Below are positions 29,496-37,681 of a DNA stretch of 64,000 bases, piece after piece (positions within the stretch are counted from its first letter, which is position 1; each line of letters starts with the position of its first letter). Below the pieces are notes generated by a model. The model was not told the DNA's origin, ran no database searches, and saw only the letters and a program-made list of their open reading frames with translations. The stretch lies in assembly GCA_964442285.1 (NCBI GenBank), contig CAYTZH010000021.1, forward strand, positions 1 to 64,000, written 5' to 3'. The stretch is from CAYTZH01 sp964442285 (lineage in GTDB: Bacteria; Myxococcota_A; UBA9160; JAFDET01). The position numbers were made by a program, and so were the translations under genes.

Positions 29496-30386
29496 ATGTC
29501 CGACGCGCCGCAGATGCTCTCCCTCCACACCGGGGGCCTCGCGTTCCCGGCGCTCGCCCGGGGCGAGGGGCCCGTGGTGCTCTGCCTCCACGGGTTCCCG
29601 GACTGCTCGCGCTCCTTCCGCCACCAGCTGCCGGCCCTCGCCGCCGCCGGCTTCCGCGTCGTGGCGCCGGCGCTGCGCGGCTACGCGCCGTCGGCCCAGC
29701 CCGCCGACGGCGACTACCACATCGTGCGCATGGCGGAGGACGTGGTGGGCTGGATCGACGATCTCGGCGAGGCGCGCGTCCACCTGGTGGGACACGACTG
29801 GGGTGCGGTGATCGCCTACGCCGCCGCCGCCCTGGCACCGGAGCGCTTGCTCTCCCTGGCCACCCTGGCCATCCCCCACCCGGGCCGCCTGCAGCGGGAG
29901 GGGCTCCGCAAGCTCCCGAGCCAGGTCCGGAAGTCCTGGTACATGCTGTTCTTCCAGCTGCGCGGACTGGCCGACCTGGCGGTGCAGGCGCGCGACTGGG
30001 CCCTGGTGGAGAAGCTCTGGCGCGACTGGTCGCCGGGCTGGTCGCCGCCGCCGGAGGAGCTGGCCGCGGTGAAGGCCACCCTGGCGCTACCGGGCGTGAG
30101 GCGCGCCGCCCTCGGCTACTACCGGGCGATGTTCGACCTCTGGTCGACCGCCGCCCGACAGACCGCCGCGCTCTTCGAGGCGCCCATCCGGGTGTCGACC
30201 CTCGCGCTCACCGGGGCCCTGGACGGCTGCATGGACACCCGCCTCCACGACCTGGCCATGAAGGCCGCGGACTTCCCCGCCGGCCTCCAGGTAGTGCGGG
30301 TGGAGGGCGCCGGCCATTTCCTCCACCAGGAGAAGCCCGACGTCGTGAACGACCTGCTGCTGGAGGCGATCAGGCGGGCAGCGTGA
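29496..30386 (+). CDS. Epoxide-hydrolase-like alpha/beta hydrolase
   Basis: A 296-residue protein with LHGFPDCSRSFRHQLPAL, the HGFP oxyanion motif, and nucleophile elbow GHDWGAVIAY in which Asp101 rather than Ser is the nucleophile. That is the hallmark of epoxide hydrolases and haloalkane dehalogenases. The acid is probably in TGALDGCMD and the base is His in GAGHFLHQEKP. YYRAMFDLW supplies one of the Tyr residues expected in the cap of epoxide hydrolases. It overlaps the convergent MaoC gene by 17 bp. A role in opening epoxides made by the neighbouring oxygenases is plausible. Confidence 0.87.
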   Translation: MSDAPQMLSLHTGGLAFPALARGEGPVVLCLHGFPDCSRSFRHQLPALAAAGFRVVAPALRGYAPSAQPADGDYHIVRMAEDVVGWIDDLGEARVHLVGHDWGAVIAYAAAALAPERLLSLATLAIPHPGRLQREGLRKLPSQVRKSWYMLFFQLRGLADLAVQARDWALVEKLWRDWSPGWSPPPEELAAVKATLALPGVRRAALGYYRAMFDLWSTAARQTAALFEAPIRVSTLALTGALDGCMDTRLHDLAMKAADFPAGLQVVRVEGAGHFLHQEKPDVVNDLLLEAIRRAA

Positions 30387-30801
30387 GCTCGACGGTGCCG
30401 GTGGCGTGATCGCCGAGGTCGGTCGCCGCGCGGACGGCGACCTCGATCACGCACTCGTCGCCCTCCCGGCTGGCGCGGGCGACCTCGCCGGTGAAGCGCA
30501 AGGGCTTGCCGGGTACCGACGGCGCGCCGAGGCGGATCTTGATGTTGCGCAGCCGCGCCTCGGGCCCCGCCCAGTCGGTGACGAAGCGCGCCACGTAGCC
30601 GTTCGTCGTCAGGATGTTCATGAACAGGTCCGGCGCACCCTGCGCCCGGGCGAACTCCGCATCGTGGTGTGCGGGCATGAAGTCCCGGGAGGCGATGGCG
30701 CCGGCCACGATCACCGTCGAGGTCACGGCGAGCTCGAAGGGCGGAAGCGCGTCGCCGACGGCGATCTCGGTGCCGGGGCGCGAGGTCGGGGCGGCGGTCA
30801 C
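30370..30801 (-). CDS. MaoC-like hotdog hydratase subunit (short, ChsH1-like)
   Basis: A 143-residue single-hotdog protein from GTG 30801, preceded by GGAGGTG. FMPAHHDAEFARAQGAPDLFMNILTTNGYVARFVTDW matches the MaoC/hydratase-2 signature, with Asp/His candidates in DFMPAHHD. It follows a longer MaoC-type gene with almost no gap. This is the usual arrangement of heterodimeric enoyl-CoA hydratases acting on bulky CoA esters such as the ChsH1/ChsH2 pair. The start lies in the first unit of a 23-bp tandem duplication that also carries the upstream gene's stop. Confidence 0.88.
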   Translation of the reverse strand: MTAAPTSRPGTEIAVGDALPPFELAVTSTVIVAGAIASRDFMPAHHDAEFARAQGAPDLFMNILTTNGYVARFVTDWAGPEARLRNIKIRLGAPSVPGKPLRFTGEVARASREGDECVIEVAVRAATDLGDHATGTVELTLPA

Positions 30802-30836
30802 GTCGCACCTCCGGCGGCGGTCACCTCGCACCTCCG
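30791..30836 (-). repeat. 23-bp tandem duplication carrying SD and start/stop codons
   Basis: Units 30791-30813 and 30814-30836 match at 22 of 23 positions. On the minus strand each unit contains GGAGGTGCGA(C/G)GTGA. In the upstream unit GTGA would overlap the stop of the long MaoC gene; in the downstream unit the GTG serves as the start of the short MaoC gene. The duplication therefore seems to have separated an ancestral GTGA overlap and supplied a dedicated SD. Confidence 0.9.
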
Positions 30837-31426
30837 AGCCGACTCGGGTCGAGGGTCGAGGGGTCGAACTTGAGGATCCGGAAGAGCTGGCGCCCGACCA
30901 CCTCGTCGTTCTGGTCGTAGTAGGTCGTCACCCAGGTGAGGAAGTAGCCCTCGCCCAGGGCGGTGCGCTTGCGGGGCGAGATCGACTCCACCTCGCTCTC
31001 GATGTGCAGCTGGTCGCCGGGGCGCAGGTAGCGGACGAACTCGAGCTCGGAGTTGGTGGCCAGGGTGCCCACGTAGCCGGCCTCGTCCAGGACCGGGATG
31101 GGATTGTCCTGCGACATCTCCCCCGGCGCGCCGCCGCGCTCGGCGATGCCCTCGATCCGGGGCCGGGCCATGGTCCAGGTCTGGAGCATGGCCGGGGGCG
31201 CCACGAGCGCGCCGAAGCGGCTGTCCGCGGCAGCCTGCTCGTCGAGGTAGACCGGGTTGCGGTCGTCCAGCGCGTCGACCCAGTGCCGGATCATGGGCAC
31301 GTTCACGGGATCCGGCGCCTGGGAGGGCGGCCCCATCGCCGTGCCTACGTACTTCTCGAGCCGCGCGTGCAGTGCGTCCGCTTCCTCTTCACCCCCGCGC
31401 CGCGCTTCCCTTTCGCTGTCCGTCAT
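30821..31426 (-). CDS. MaoC family hydratase with FAS1-like dehydratase N-terminal domain
   Basis: A 201-residue protein. MIRHWVDALDDRNPVYLDEQAAADSRFGALVAPPAMLQTWTM is the FAS1_DH/MaoC-N region found in large subunits of two-part hydratases. YLRPGDQLHIESEVESISPRKRTALGEGYFLTWVTTYYDQNDEVVGRQLFRILKF (in two pieces) completes the hotdog. The start at 31426 precedes MTDSEREARRG and the N-terminus is hydrophilic. It pairs with the short MaoC protein downstream and lies back-to-back with the thiolase/DUF35 pair, a set resembling the mycobacterial igr steroid side-chain module. Confidence 0.87.
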   Translation of the reverse strand: MTDSEREARRGGEEEADALHARLEKYVGTAMGPPSQAPDPVNVPMIRHWVDALDDRNPVYLDEQAAADSRFGALVAPPAMLQTWTMARPRIEGIAERGGAPGEMSQDNPIPVLDEAGYVGTLATNSELEFVRYLRPGDQLHIESEVESISPRKRTALGEGYFLTWVTTYYDQNDEVVGRQLFRILKFDPSTLDPSRLGGAR

Positions 31427-31477
31427 GGGGCGGGAAGTTGCCAGAGACGGCCGCGATGCTCAATAATCCGGCCCACC

Positions 31478-32701
31478 ATGCGTGGACGACGTGCCCACAT
31501 CGTCGGTGTCGGCGAGACCCGGTACGCGCGCTGGGGCCGGATCGGCGAGGAGACGGAGCACGCCCTGGCCTGCCAGGCGATCCTGCGCGCCGTCGAGGAC
31601 GCGGGCCTCTCCATGGGCGACGTGGACGGCCTGGCCTCCTTCGCCGAGGACCGCAACGAGGCGGTCTTCCTCGCCGCCCAGCTCGGCCTCCCCCGCCTGC
31701 GCTTCGCCAACATGGTCTGGCAGCCCGGCGGCGGCGGGGGCTGCGCCGCCGTCGGCAACGCCTCCATGGCCGTCGAGACGGGCCAGGCCGAGGTGGTGGT
31801 GGTCTTCCGCTCCCTGTGTCAGGGACAGTTCTTCCGCTTCGGGACCGCGGGCATGGACACGGAGGCGCCGCAGGATCCGAAGCCCCCGACGCTGCAGCAG
31901 GCCACCTCCATGACCATGGCCTCCCTCGGCATGGCCATGCCCTACGGCCTGCTCATGGCGGCCGCCGGCTACGCCCTGCCCACGCGGCGCCACATGCACC
32001 TCTACGGCACCACCAGCGAGCAGCTGGGCACGATCGCCGTGACCTTCCGGGAGCACGCCAGCCGCAACCCGCGGGCGGTCATGGGCGGCAAGCCCATGAC
32101 CCTGGCCGACCATCAGGCGTCGCCCATGATCGCCGACCCCCACCGCCTCTTCGACTGCTGCCTCGAGAGCGACGGCGCCTGCGCGGTGGTGGTCACCACC
32201 GCCGAGCGCGCCCGCGACCTGGCCAGGCGTCCGGTCGAGCTCCTCGCCAGCGAGCAGGGCGCCCCCCGCGGCTACGCCTTCGGCACCTTCACCAACGCCA
32301 ACATCGCCGACGAGATCTACGCCACCGGCGGCTGCGAGGAGATGGCCGGCCGGCTCTGGGGCAAGGCGGGGCTCGGCCCCGGCGACGTGGACGTGGCCCA
32401 GATCTACGACCACTTCACCGGCTGCGTGCTCATGCAGCTCGAAGACTTCGGTTTCTGCGAGCGGGGCGAGGGCGGGCCGTTCGTGGAGAGCGGGGCCCTG
32501 GCCTGGAAGGACGGGCGCCTCCCCACCAACACCCACGGCGGGAGTCTCTCGGAGGCCTACATCCACGGCCTCAACCACGTGGTGGAGGGCGTGCGCGTCC
32601 TGCGGGGCGAGTCCACCAGCCCCGTCGAGGGCGCCGAGGTGTGCCTCGTGACCAGCGGCGCCTGCGTGCCGTCGAGCGCGCTGCTCCTGGGGGGACGCTA
32701 G
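31478..32701 (+). CDS. SCP-x/Ltp2-like thiolase-fold protein (retro-aldolase type)
   Basis: A 407-residue thiolase-superfamily protein from ATG 31478. HIVGVGETRYARWG opens the Ltp/SCP-x group. The region where classical thiolases have their acylated Cys reads PGGGGGCAAVGNASMAVETGQAEVVVVFRS. Near the end are QIYDHFTGCVLMQLEDFGFCERGEGG and PTNTHGGSLSEAYIHGLNHVVEGVRVLRG. In Mycobacterium the related Ltp2 with a DUF35 partner acts as a retro-aldolase that releases propionyl-CoA from steroid side chains. The DUF35 gene here follows directly with its start at the base after this stop, and a MaoC pair is divergent, so the same chemistry on some CoA ester is likely. Confidence 0.88.
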   Translation: MRGRRAHIVGVGETRYARWGRIGEETEHALACQAILRAVEDAGLSMGDVDGLASFAEDRNEAVFLAAQLGLPRLRFANMVWQPGGGGGCAAVGNASMAVETGQAEVVVVFRSLCQGQFFRFGTAGMDTEAPQDPKPPTLQQATSMTMASLGMAMPYGLLMAAAGYALPTRRHMHLYGTTSEQLGTIAVTFREHASRNPRAVMGGKPMTLADHQASPMIADPHRLFDCCLESDGACAVVVTTAERARDLARRPVELLASEQGAPRGYAFGTFTNANIADEIYATGGCEEMAGRLWGKAGLGPGDVDVAQIYDHFTGCVLMQLEDFGFCERGEGGPFVESGALAWKDGRLPTNTHGGSLSEAYIHGLNHVVEGVRVLRGESTSPVEGAEVCLVTSGACVPSSALLLGGR

Positions 32702-33124
32702 GTGGGCGAGCGCTTCTTCCCCGATGCGATGCCGCCGCCCCTGGCGGACGCCACCACCCTGCCCTGGTGGGAGGCCGCCTCGGAGCACCGTCTCGTGGTG
32801 CAGCGCTGCACGGCGTGCGGCGCCACACGGCTGCCGCCCGCGCCGGTGTGCTCCGAGTGCCACTCCATGGCGTCGGACTGGCAGGAAGTTCCGGGGACCG
32901 GTGAGGTCTACACCTACACCATCGTGCACCGGCCCATCGCCCCGGGCCAGGAAGTCCCCTTCGTCATCGCCGTGGTCGCCCTGGAGGCCTCCGGCGGCGT
33001 GCGGATCATCTCCAACCTGGTGGGGGTGGATCCCGCGGCCGTCGCGATCGGCATGCCCGTGGAGCTGGTCTGGGAGGACATGAGCCAGGACCTGGCGATC
33101 CCCCGCTTCCGGCCTCGCGGATGA
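32702..33124 (+). CDS. DUF35 zinc-ribbon/OB-fold protein (thiolase partner)
   Basis: A 140-residue protein starting at GTG 32702, immediately after the thiolase stop. The rubredoxin-like zinc ribbon is VVQRCTACGATRLPPAPVCSECHSMA (CxxC and CxxC, residues about 35-58). The OB-fold follows with the acyl-CoA-associated GTGEVYTYTIVHRPIAPGQEVPF signature. Such proteins are obligatory partners of Ltp-type thiolases and of HMG-CoA synthase-like enzymes. Its tight coupling to the thiolase gene supports a heteromeric enzyme. Confidence 0.93.
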   Translation: MGERFFPDAMPPPLADATTLPWWEAASEHRLVVQRCTACGATRLPPAPVCSECHSMASDWQEVPGTGEVYTYTIVHRPIAPGQEVPFVIAVVALEASGGVRIISNLVGVDPAAVAIGMPVELVWEDMSQDLAIPRFRPRG

Positions 33125-33136
33125 AGCTCCCTCCCC

Positions 33137-34207
33137 GTGGGCATCGACCCTAGGCGTTGGACGAGGGCACGCGCCCGCGACTGGGCCGACGCCCGCGGCT
33201 GGCGCGTGGGCTGCAACTTCACCCCGAGCTCCGCCAGCAATCCGCTGGAGATGTGGCGGGCGGAGACCTTCGACCCGGAGACCCTCACCCGGGAGCTCGA
33301 CTGGGCTGCCGGGCTCGGGTTCACGAGCCTGCGCGTCTTCCTCCACGACCTGCTCTGGACCCACGACCGCGCGGGCTTCCTGTCGCGGGTCGACGCCTAC
33401 CTCGCCGCGGCGGCGGCGCGCGGCCTCGGCACGCTCTTCGTCCTCTTCGACGGTGTCTGGGATCCCCATCCGGTGTGGGGCCCCCAGCCCGAGCCGCGGC
33501 CGGGCGTGCACAACTCGCGCTGGGTCCAGAGTCCCGGCGCGACGGTGCTCGGCGACCCGGCCCGACACGACGCGCTGGCGCCCTACGTTCGGGGGCTCCT
33601 CGACCACTTCCGCGACGACCCGCGCATCGACGGCTGGGATCTCTTCAACGAGCCCGACAATCCGAACCCCGCCTACGCCGCCGACGAGATTCCCGACAAG
33701 GCGGCCCGCAGCCTCGCGCTGCTGGGCAAGGCCTTTGCCTGGGCTCGGGAGGTTGCGCCCAGCCAGCCCCTCACGGCCGGCGTCTGGCGCGGAGACTGGA
33801 GCGACGCCGACGCCCTCTCGGACATGGACCGCTTCTGTCTGGAGCAGTCGGACGTGATCTCCTTCCACCACTACGGGAAGCTCGCGGACCTGCAGCAGCG
33901 GGTGGAGGCGCTGCGCCGCTACGCGCGCCCCCTGTGGTGCACCGAGTGGCTCGCCCGCGGGCTCGGGAGCCGGCTCGACCCCCACCTGGGCTGGATGAAG
34001 CAGAACGAGGTCGGCGCCTTCTGCTGGGGACTGGTGGCGGGCCGCACCCAGACCCACCTGCCGTGGGACTCCTGGGTGAAGCCCTACGCCTCGGAGCCCG
34101 AGCCCTGGCACCACGAGATCCTGCGAGCCGACGGATCCCCCTACGACGAAGCCGAAGCGCGCTTCATCCGCGACGTCACCCGCAAGCGCCAAGCCGCCAA
34201 GCCCTAG
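33137..34207 (+). CDS. TIM-barrel glycoside hydrolase-like protein (GH5-type clan)
   Basis: A 356-residue protein from GTG 33137. WRVGCNFTPSSASNPLEMWRAETFDPETLTRELDWAAGLGFTSLRVFLHDLLW is typical of clan GH-A barrels. The acid/base Glu is in GWDLFNEPDNPNP and the nucleophile Glu in RPLWCTEWLARG. ISFHHYG supplies an active-site His-Tyr. There is no signal peptide, so it is probably intracellular or the start is further upstream. Substrate unknown; xylosidase- or glucosidase-type annotations are common for these. It is the only sugar-related enzyme in the neighbourhood. Confidence 0.82.
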   Translation: MGIDPRRWTRARARDWADARGWRVGCNFTPSSASNPLEMWRAETFDPETLTRELDWAAGLGFTSLRVFLHDLLWTHDRAGFLSRVDAYLAAAAARGLGTLFVLFDGVWDPHPVWGPQPEPRPGVHNSRWVQSPGATVLGDPARHDALAPYVRGLLDHFRDDPRIDGWDLFNEPDNPNPAYAADEIPDKAARSLALLGKAFAWAREVAPSQPLTAGVWRGDWSDADALSDMDRFCLEQSDVISFHHYGKLADLQQRVEALRRYARPLWCTEWLARGLGSRLDPHLGWMKQNEVGAFCWGLVAGRTQTHLPWDSWVKPYASEPEPWHHEILRADGSPYDEAEARFIRDVTRKRQAAKP

Positions 34208-34279
34208 GATCGGGGGCGCAGTCGCTACGCCGCGGGGCATGCGCTTCCTCGTGGGACACTTCGACGATCCGTGAAGGGC

Positions 34280-36049
34280 TCAGGCGAGCAGCTCGCTCAG
34301 GCGCTTTCGCAGCTGGTCGGGGGAGAACGGCTTCTCCAGGAAGGCGTGGTCGCCCGAGCCCGCCTCGTCGGCCGAGCCGTCGGGCAGGTAGCCGGAGACC
34401 AGCAGCACGGCCACGTCGGGCCGGAGCCGGCGGATCGCCGCCACCAGCTCGGGGCCGCTCATGCCGGGCATCACCACGTCCGACAGCACCAGGTCGATCC
34501 GGTCGAGATGCTCCCGGGCTCGCGCGAGGGCGCGCTCCGGCGCGTCGGCCTCGAGCACCTCGTAATCGCTGGCGCGGAGGACCCGGACGACGAGCTGACG
34601 CACGGCCGCGTCGTCCTCGCAGACCAGGACCGTCTTGCGGCCGACGGGTGCCCGCGCCGGACCCGTCGCCGCCGCGGGCGCGGCGACCTCGGCGGAGACC
34701 GGGAGCGCGACGCCGATCCGCGTCCCCTTTCCCACCTCGCTGTCGACCCTGATAAGTCCGCCGGCCTGGGTGACGATCCCATGGACCGATGCCAGCCCGA
34801 GCCCCGTCCCCCGCCCCTGGTCCTTGGTGGTGAAGAAGGGGTCGAAGATCCGGTCCAGGTCCGCGAGCGCGATCCCCGTCCCGGTGTCGGAGACCTCGAT
34901 CAGGACGTGTGGCCCCGGAGATGCGCTCGGGTGTCGATCGGTCCAGCGGCCGTCGATCTCGACGTTCTGCGTCTCGATCCGAAGGTGTCCTCCGCCCGGC
35001 ATGGCGTCCCGGGCGTTCAGCACCAGGTTCATCACGACGCGCTCGAACTGCCCGGCGTCCATGCGAACGACACCCGCGGCGGCCAGCGGGCCGACCTCGA
35101 GCCGGATGTCCTCGCGGATGAGCCGGACGAGCATCGGCTCGAGCCGCTCGATCGCCGCATTGGGCTCGAGGGCCGACGGCGTGCCCACCCGCTGTCGCGC
35201 GAAGGAAAGCAGCTGCCCCGTGAGGTTCGCCGCCCGCTCGCTGGAGCGCCGGATCTCGGCGATGTGCTGGCGCTGCTCGTCCGAGACCGGGAGCCCGCTG
35301 GCCGCGTGGCTCTCGAGCAGCTGAGCCTCGGCCAGGAGCACCGTGATGATGTTGTTGAAGTCGTGGGCGATCCCGCCGGCCAGCCGCCCGAGCGCCTCGA
35401 GCTTCTCCGCGCGCACGAGCGAGGCCTCGGCCTCCGCGCGCCGGGCCATTTCCTCCTCGAGGCGACGCGACTTCTCTGCGGACTCCTCACGGGCCTCGTT
35501 CATCGCACGCACGAAGACGTGCAGGAAGATGGCGGACAGAGCAAGGATGGAGCTGAGGGCCGCCCAGGTCACGTAGGGGCGCGACCCGGGAAGACCCTCG
35601 GGCGGCTGGAAGCCCAGGTCCCGGGCCACCACCATGGCGAGCATCGAGGCGGAGGTGAGCAGTCCGATCCCGATCGCCACCCGCGTTCCCACCAGGAAGC
35701 CGGTGATCATGATGACGAGCACCGCCGTGGCGAGGTGCGGGCTTCGGACGTTGCCGAGCATGAACGCCGCGAAGGAGACGGACGCCAGGGCCAGGAGCGA
35801 GAAGGTCATCCCGGCCACGCGCACGTAGCCCCGGTGGAGCAGGACCAGGCTGCCGAAGGTTCCGAAGAAGCACAGGAGCAGCGCCGGCGAGCGGTAGCTC
35901 TCGAACGGCGTCGTGCTGGCCTCGATCAGGAGGAGCGTGCTCGTCGCCACGGCTGCGGCCACGAGGATCCAGTGGGTGATGCGGGCGCGGAGCGCTTCCT
36001 CCGGGTCCGTCGCTTCCGGTGGTCGCAGCCAGGCTGTCCAGGCACCCAT
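34280..36049 (-). CDS. Hybrid sensor histidine kinase with C-terminal receiver
   Basis: A 589-residue membrane protein. Residues about 25-190 form five or six transmembrane helices with no large extracytoplasmic loop, followed by a coiled-coil linker (MNEAREESAEKSRRLEEEMARRAEAEASLVRAEKLEALG). The HisKA box is GGIAHDFNNIITVLLAEAQ, then HATPase motifs NLVLNARDAMPGGG (N), DTGTGIALADLDRIFDPFFTTK (G1/F) and GRGTGLGLASVHGIV (G2). A receiver domain with CEDD and Asp524 (SDVVMPG) and Lys in LEKPFSPDQL closes it. This is a typical NtrB-like hybrid kinase with an internal phosphoacceptor. No output regulator is adjacent. The stop is 72 bp from the convergent glycosidase gene. Confidence 0.93.
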   Translation of the reverse strand: MGAWTAWLRPPEATDPEEALRARITHWILVAAAVATSTLLLIEASTTPFESYRSPALLLCFFGTFGSLVLLHRGYVRVAGMTFSLLALASVSFAAFMLGNVRSPHLATAVLVIMITGFLVGTRVAIGIGLLTSASMLAMVVARDLGFQPPEGLPGSRPYVTWAALSSILALSAIFLHVFVRAMNEAREESAEKSRRLEEEMARRAEAEASLVRAEKLEALGRLAGGIAHDFNNIITVLLAEAQLLESHAASGLPVSDEQRQHIAEIRRSSERAANLTGQLLSFARQRVGTPSALEPNAAIERLEPMLVRLIREDIRLEVGPLAAAGVVRMDAGQFERVVMNLVLNARDAMPGGGHLRIETQNVEIDGRWTDRHPSASPGPHVLIEVSDTGTGIALADLDRIFDPFFTTKDQGRGTGLGLASVHGIVTQAGGLIRVDSEVGKGTRIGVALPVSAEVAAPAAATGPARAPVGRKTVLVCEDDAAVRQLVVRVLRASDYEVLEADAPERALARAREHLDRIDLVLSDVVMPGMSGPELVAAIRRLRPDVAVLLVSGYLPDGSADEAGSGDHAFLEKPFSPDQLRKRLSELLA

Positions 36050-36141
36050 CCAAGCGGATCCGCGCGCAGTGGACCTGATGCCACTCTACCCCATGGCGGA
36101 GACGAATGGGGCCGATCTCGCGTCGACCGACCTCGGCCCCG

Positions 36142-36616
36142 TCACCCCGACGACAGGGCGGGCGGGGGCACGGGCGCGCCGCGCAGCAGCACCGGGTACT
36201 GGCAATGCGGATCGTTCTGCAGGCCGGCGTCGGCGGCGCCGGCCGCGGGACAGCGGGCGCCGTCCGGTGCGTACTGGAGGATGTAGGCCTTGCGGACGGT
36301 GTCCGTCCGGTGCGGCCCGGTGCGGTGGGGCGTCAGCGACGAGAAGACGACCACGTCGCCCGCCCGCGCGGCCACGGGCACCGCCTCCGTCGAGGACGCC
36401 ACGCACTGCTGGCCGAGCTTCGGTGGTCTCGTGCGCCAGCGTTCCGTACCGGTGCCAGCCGGGAATGACCCAGGGACAGCCGTTGCGTTCGTCGGCGTCG
36501 GTGAGCGCGATCCTGCACGTCAGGTATTGCTGAGGCTCGACGTAGGTATATCCATTACGGCGCCATTCGAACGACGCGTTCCGGGGATGGCGCGCCGGCA
36601 CCGCCGTCATCGGCAC
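36142..36616 (-). pseudogene. Broken phytanoyl-CoA dioxygenase (PhyH)
   Basis: A real start survives (GTG 36616 or ATG 36610 after GGAGGAGGAG). The protein jumps after about 17 residues into the middle of a PhyH domain: NGYTYVEPQQYLTCRIALTDADERNGCPWVIPGWHR. The preceding HxD iron-ligand motif expected just before NGY is replaced by WRR. The rest of the domain (QQCVASSTEAVPVAARAGDVVVFSSLTPHRTGPHRTDTVRKAYILQYAPDGA, in pieces) continues in another frame from about 36410, so one base is gained or lost there. Loss of the metal ligands plus a frameshift marks it as non-functional. Intact relatives are 2-oxoglutarate/Fe(II) hydroxylases of branched acyl chains, consistent with the surrounding lipid genes. 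Confidence 0.85.
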
Positions 36617-36673
36617 TCCTCCTCCACGCGACGCCAGCGGAAGGGCGCCGCCAGGGATCGGACGGATCGGGGT

Positions 36674-37603
36674 CTACCTCGAGCCACGTCTGGCACGCTG
36701 CGCCCCGACGCCGACCCGCTCGCCGCGCAGGAAGCGGTGCAAGGCGCGGCCGAAGCGCGCGTCGGCGGGGGTGGTGCGATGGGTGCCGCCGGGGATCACC
36801 ACCAGCTCGTGGTGAGGGAGCACCTGCGCCAGGGCGTCCACTCCGGCCTTGAGCGGGTCCTCGCTGCCCACGATGCTGAGCACCGGGACGTCCACCCCCC
36901 GCAGATCCGCCTCGGTGACCGTCAACGCCGGGAGCGACCGGGCCACCGCGCCGAGGGCGCGCTCGTCGAGGACCGCCTGGGCGCCCAGATCCGTGAAGGC
37001 CGCGCGTACGGGGCCGTGGGCCCGGCCCGGATTCAGGAAGGCGGTCAGCACCCCGAACCCGGAGCCGTTCTCGAAGGCGCTGCCGAGCACGTCGTAGACG
37101 TTCAGGGCGTTCGGGTTCGGGCGCTGCCAGCCGAAGCCGCAGGGGGCGGCCCGAAGCACGCGGTCGGGGTGGCGGGTCAGCAGGCGCAGGGTGACGAAGC
37201 CGCCCATGCTGTAGCCGGCCACGTGGGCCCGGGCGATCCCGAGGTGATCCATCAGGCGCACCACGTCGTCGACCAGCGCCAGCCCGTAGGCCGCCGGGTC
37301 CGTGGGCTTGTCGGAGCGGCCGTGGCCGCGGGCGTCGAGGACCACGACCCGGAAGTCGCGGGCCAGGGTCTCCAGGACGCCCGGGAAGCGCCAGTTCAAG
37401 TGCCCCGTGGCGGCGAAGCCGTGGAGGAGGATCACGGGCTCGCCGCTGCCCTCGTCCGTGTAATGGAGGCGGGCGCCGTCGGACTGGAGGAAGGCCCCTT
37501 CCGGCCCCAGATAGACCCGGGGCGCGGCGATCGCGACGACCAGGACGAGGGCGGCGAAGAGCAGACCCACACCGACACCGATGCGGAGCAGCCAGGGGCG
37601 CAT
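36674..37603 (-). CDS. Membrane-anchored alpha/beta hydrolase
   Basis: A 309-residue protein with an N-terminal hydrophobic segment (residues 7-29, LRIGVGVGLLFAALVLVVAIAA) that is either a signal peptide or an anchor. Then comes a classic hydrolase: ILLHGFAATGHLNW, LDARGHGRSDKP, nucleophile elbow GYSMGG (Ser132), GSEDPL (acid) and PGGTHRT (base). A basic C-terminus follows. It is divergent from a TetR gene, with a perfect 22-bp palindrome between them that presumably controls both. The start at 37603 is preceded by GGAGGAATCCC. Confidence 0.88.
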   Translation of the reverse strand: MRPWLLRIGVGVGLLFAALVLVVAIAAPRVYLGPEGAFLQSDGARLHYTDEGSGEPVILLHGFAATGHLNWRFPGVLETLARDFRVVVLDARGHGRSDKPTDPAAYGLALVDDVVRLMDHLGIARAHVAGYSMGGFVTLRLLTRHPDRVLRAAPCGFGWQRPNPNALNVYDVLGSAFENGSGFGVLTAFLNPGRAHGPVRAAFTDLGAQAVLDERALGAVARSLPALTVTEADLRGVDVPVLSIVGSEDPLKAGVDALAQVLPHHELVVIPGGTHRTTPADARFGRALHRFLRGERVGVGAQRARRGSR

Positions 37604-37642
37604 GGGATTCCTCCTCGAGCCATGCCGGCGGCATCGTGGCCT

Positions 37643-37664
37643 CTATTGACGATTACGTCAATAG
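37643..37664. promoter_or_regulatory. Perfect 22-bp TetR-type operator
   Basis: CTATTGACG-ATTA-CGTCAATAG has 9-bp perfect arms around a 4-base centre. It lies between the divergent hydrolase (start 37603) and TetR gene (start 37682) and is AT-rich against the surrounding GC. It includes TTGAC-like elements on both strands. It is the best operator in the window and most likely binds the adjacent TetR protein. Confidence 0.8.
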
Positions 37665-37681
37665 CGGGATAGGCTGCGTCC

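Noticed and set aside
29496..30386. Haloalkane dehalogenase instead of epoxide hydrolase
   Set aside because: The Asp nucleophile fits both, but the two halide-stabilising Trp/Asn positions cannot be recognised, while an epoxide-hydrolase-type cap Tyr can; left as epoxide-hydrolase-like.
34208..34279. Intrinsic terminator between the convergent glycosidase and histidine kinase genes
   Set aside because: No stem of meaningful length with a T-tract is present; the gap shows nothing definite.
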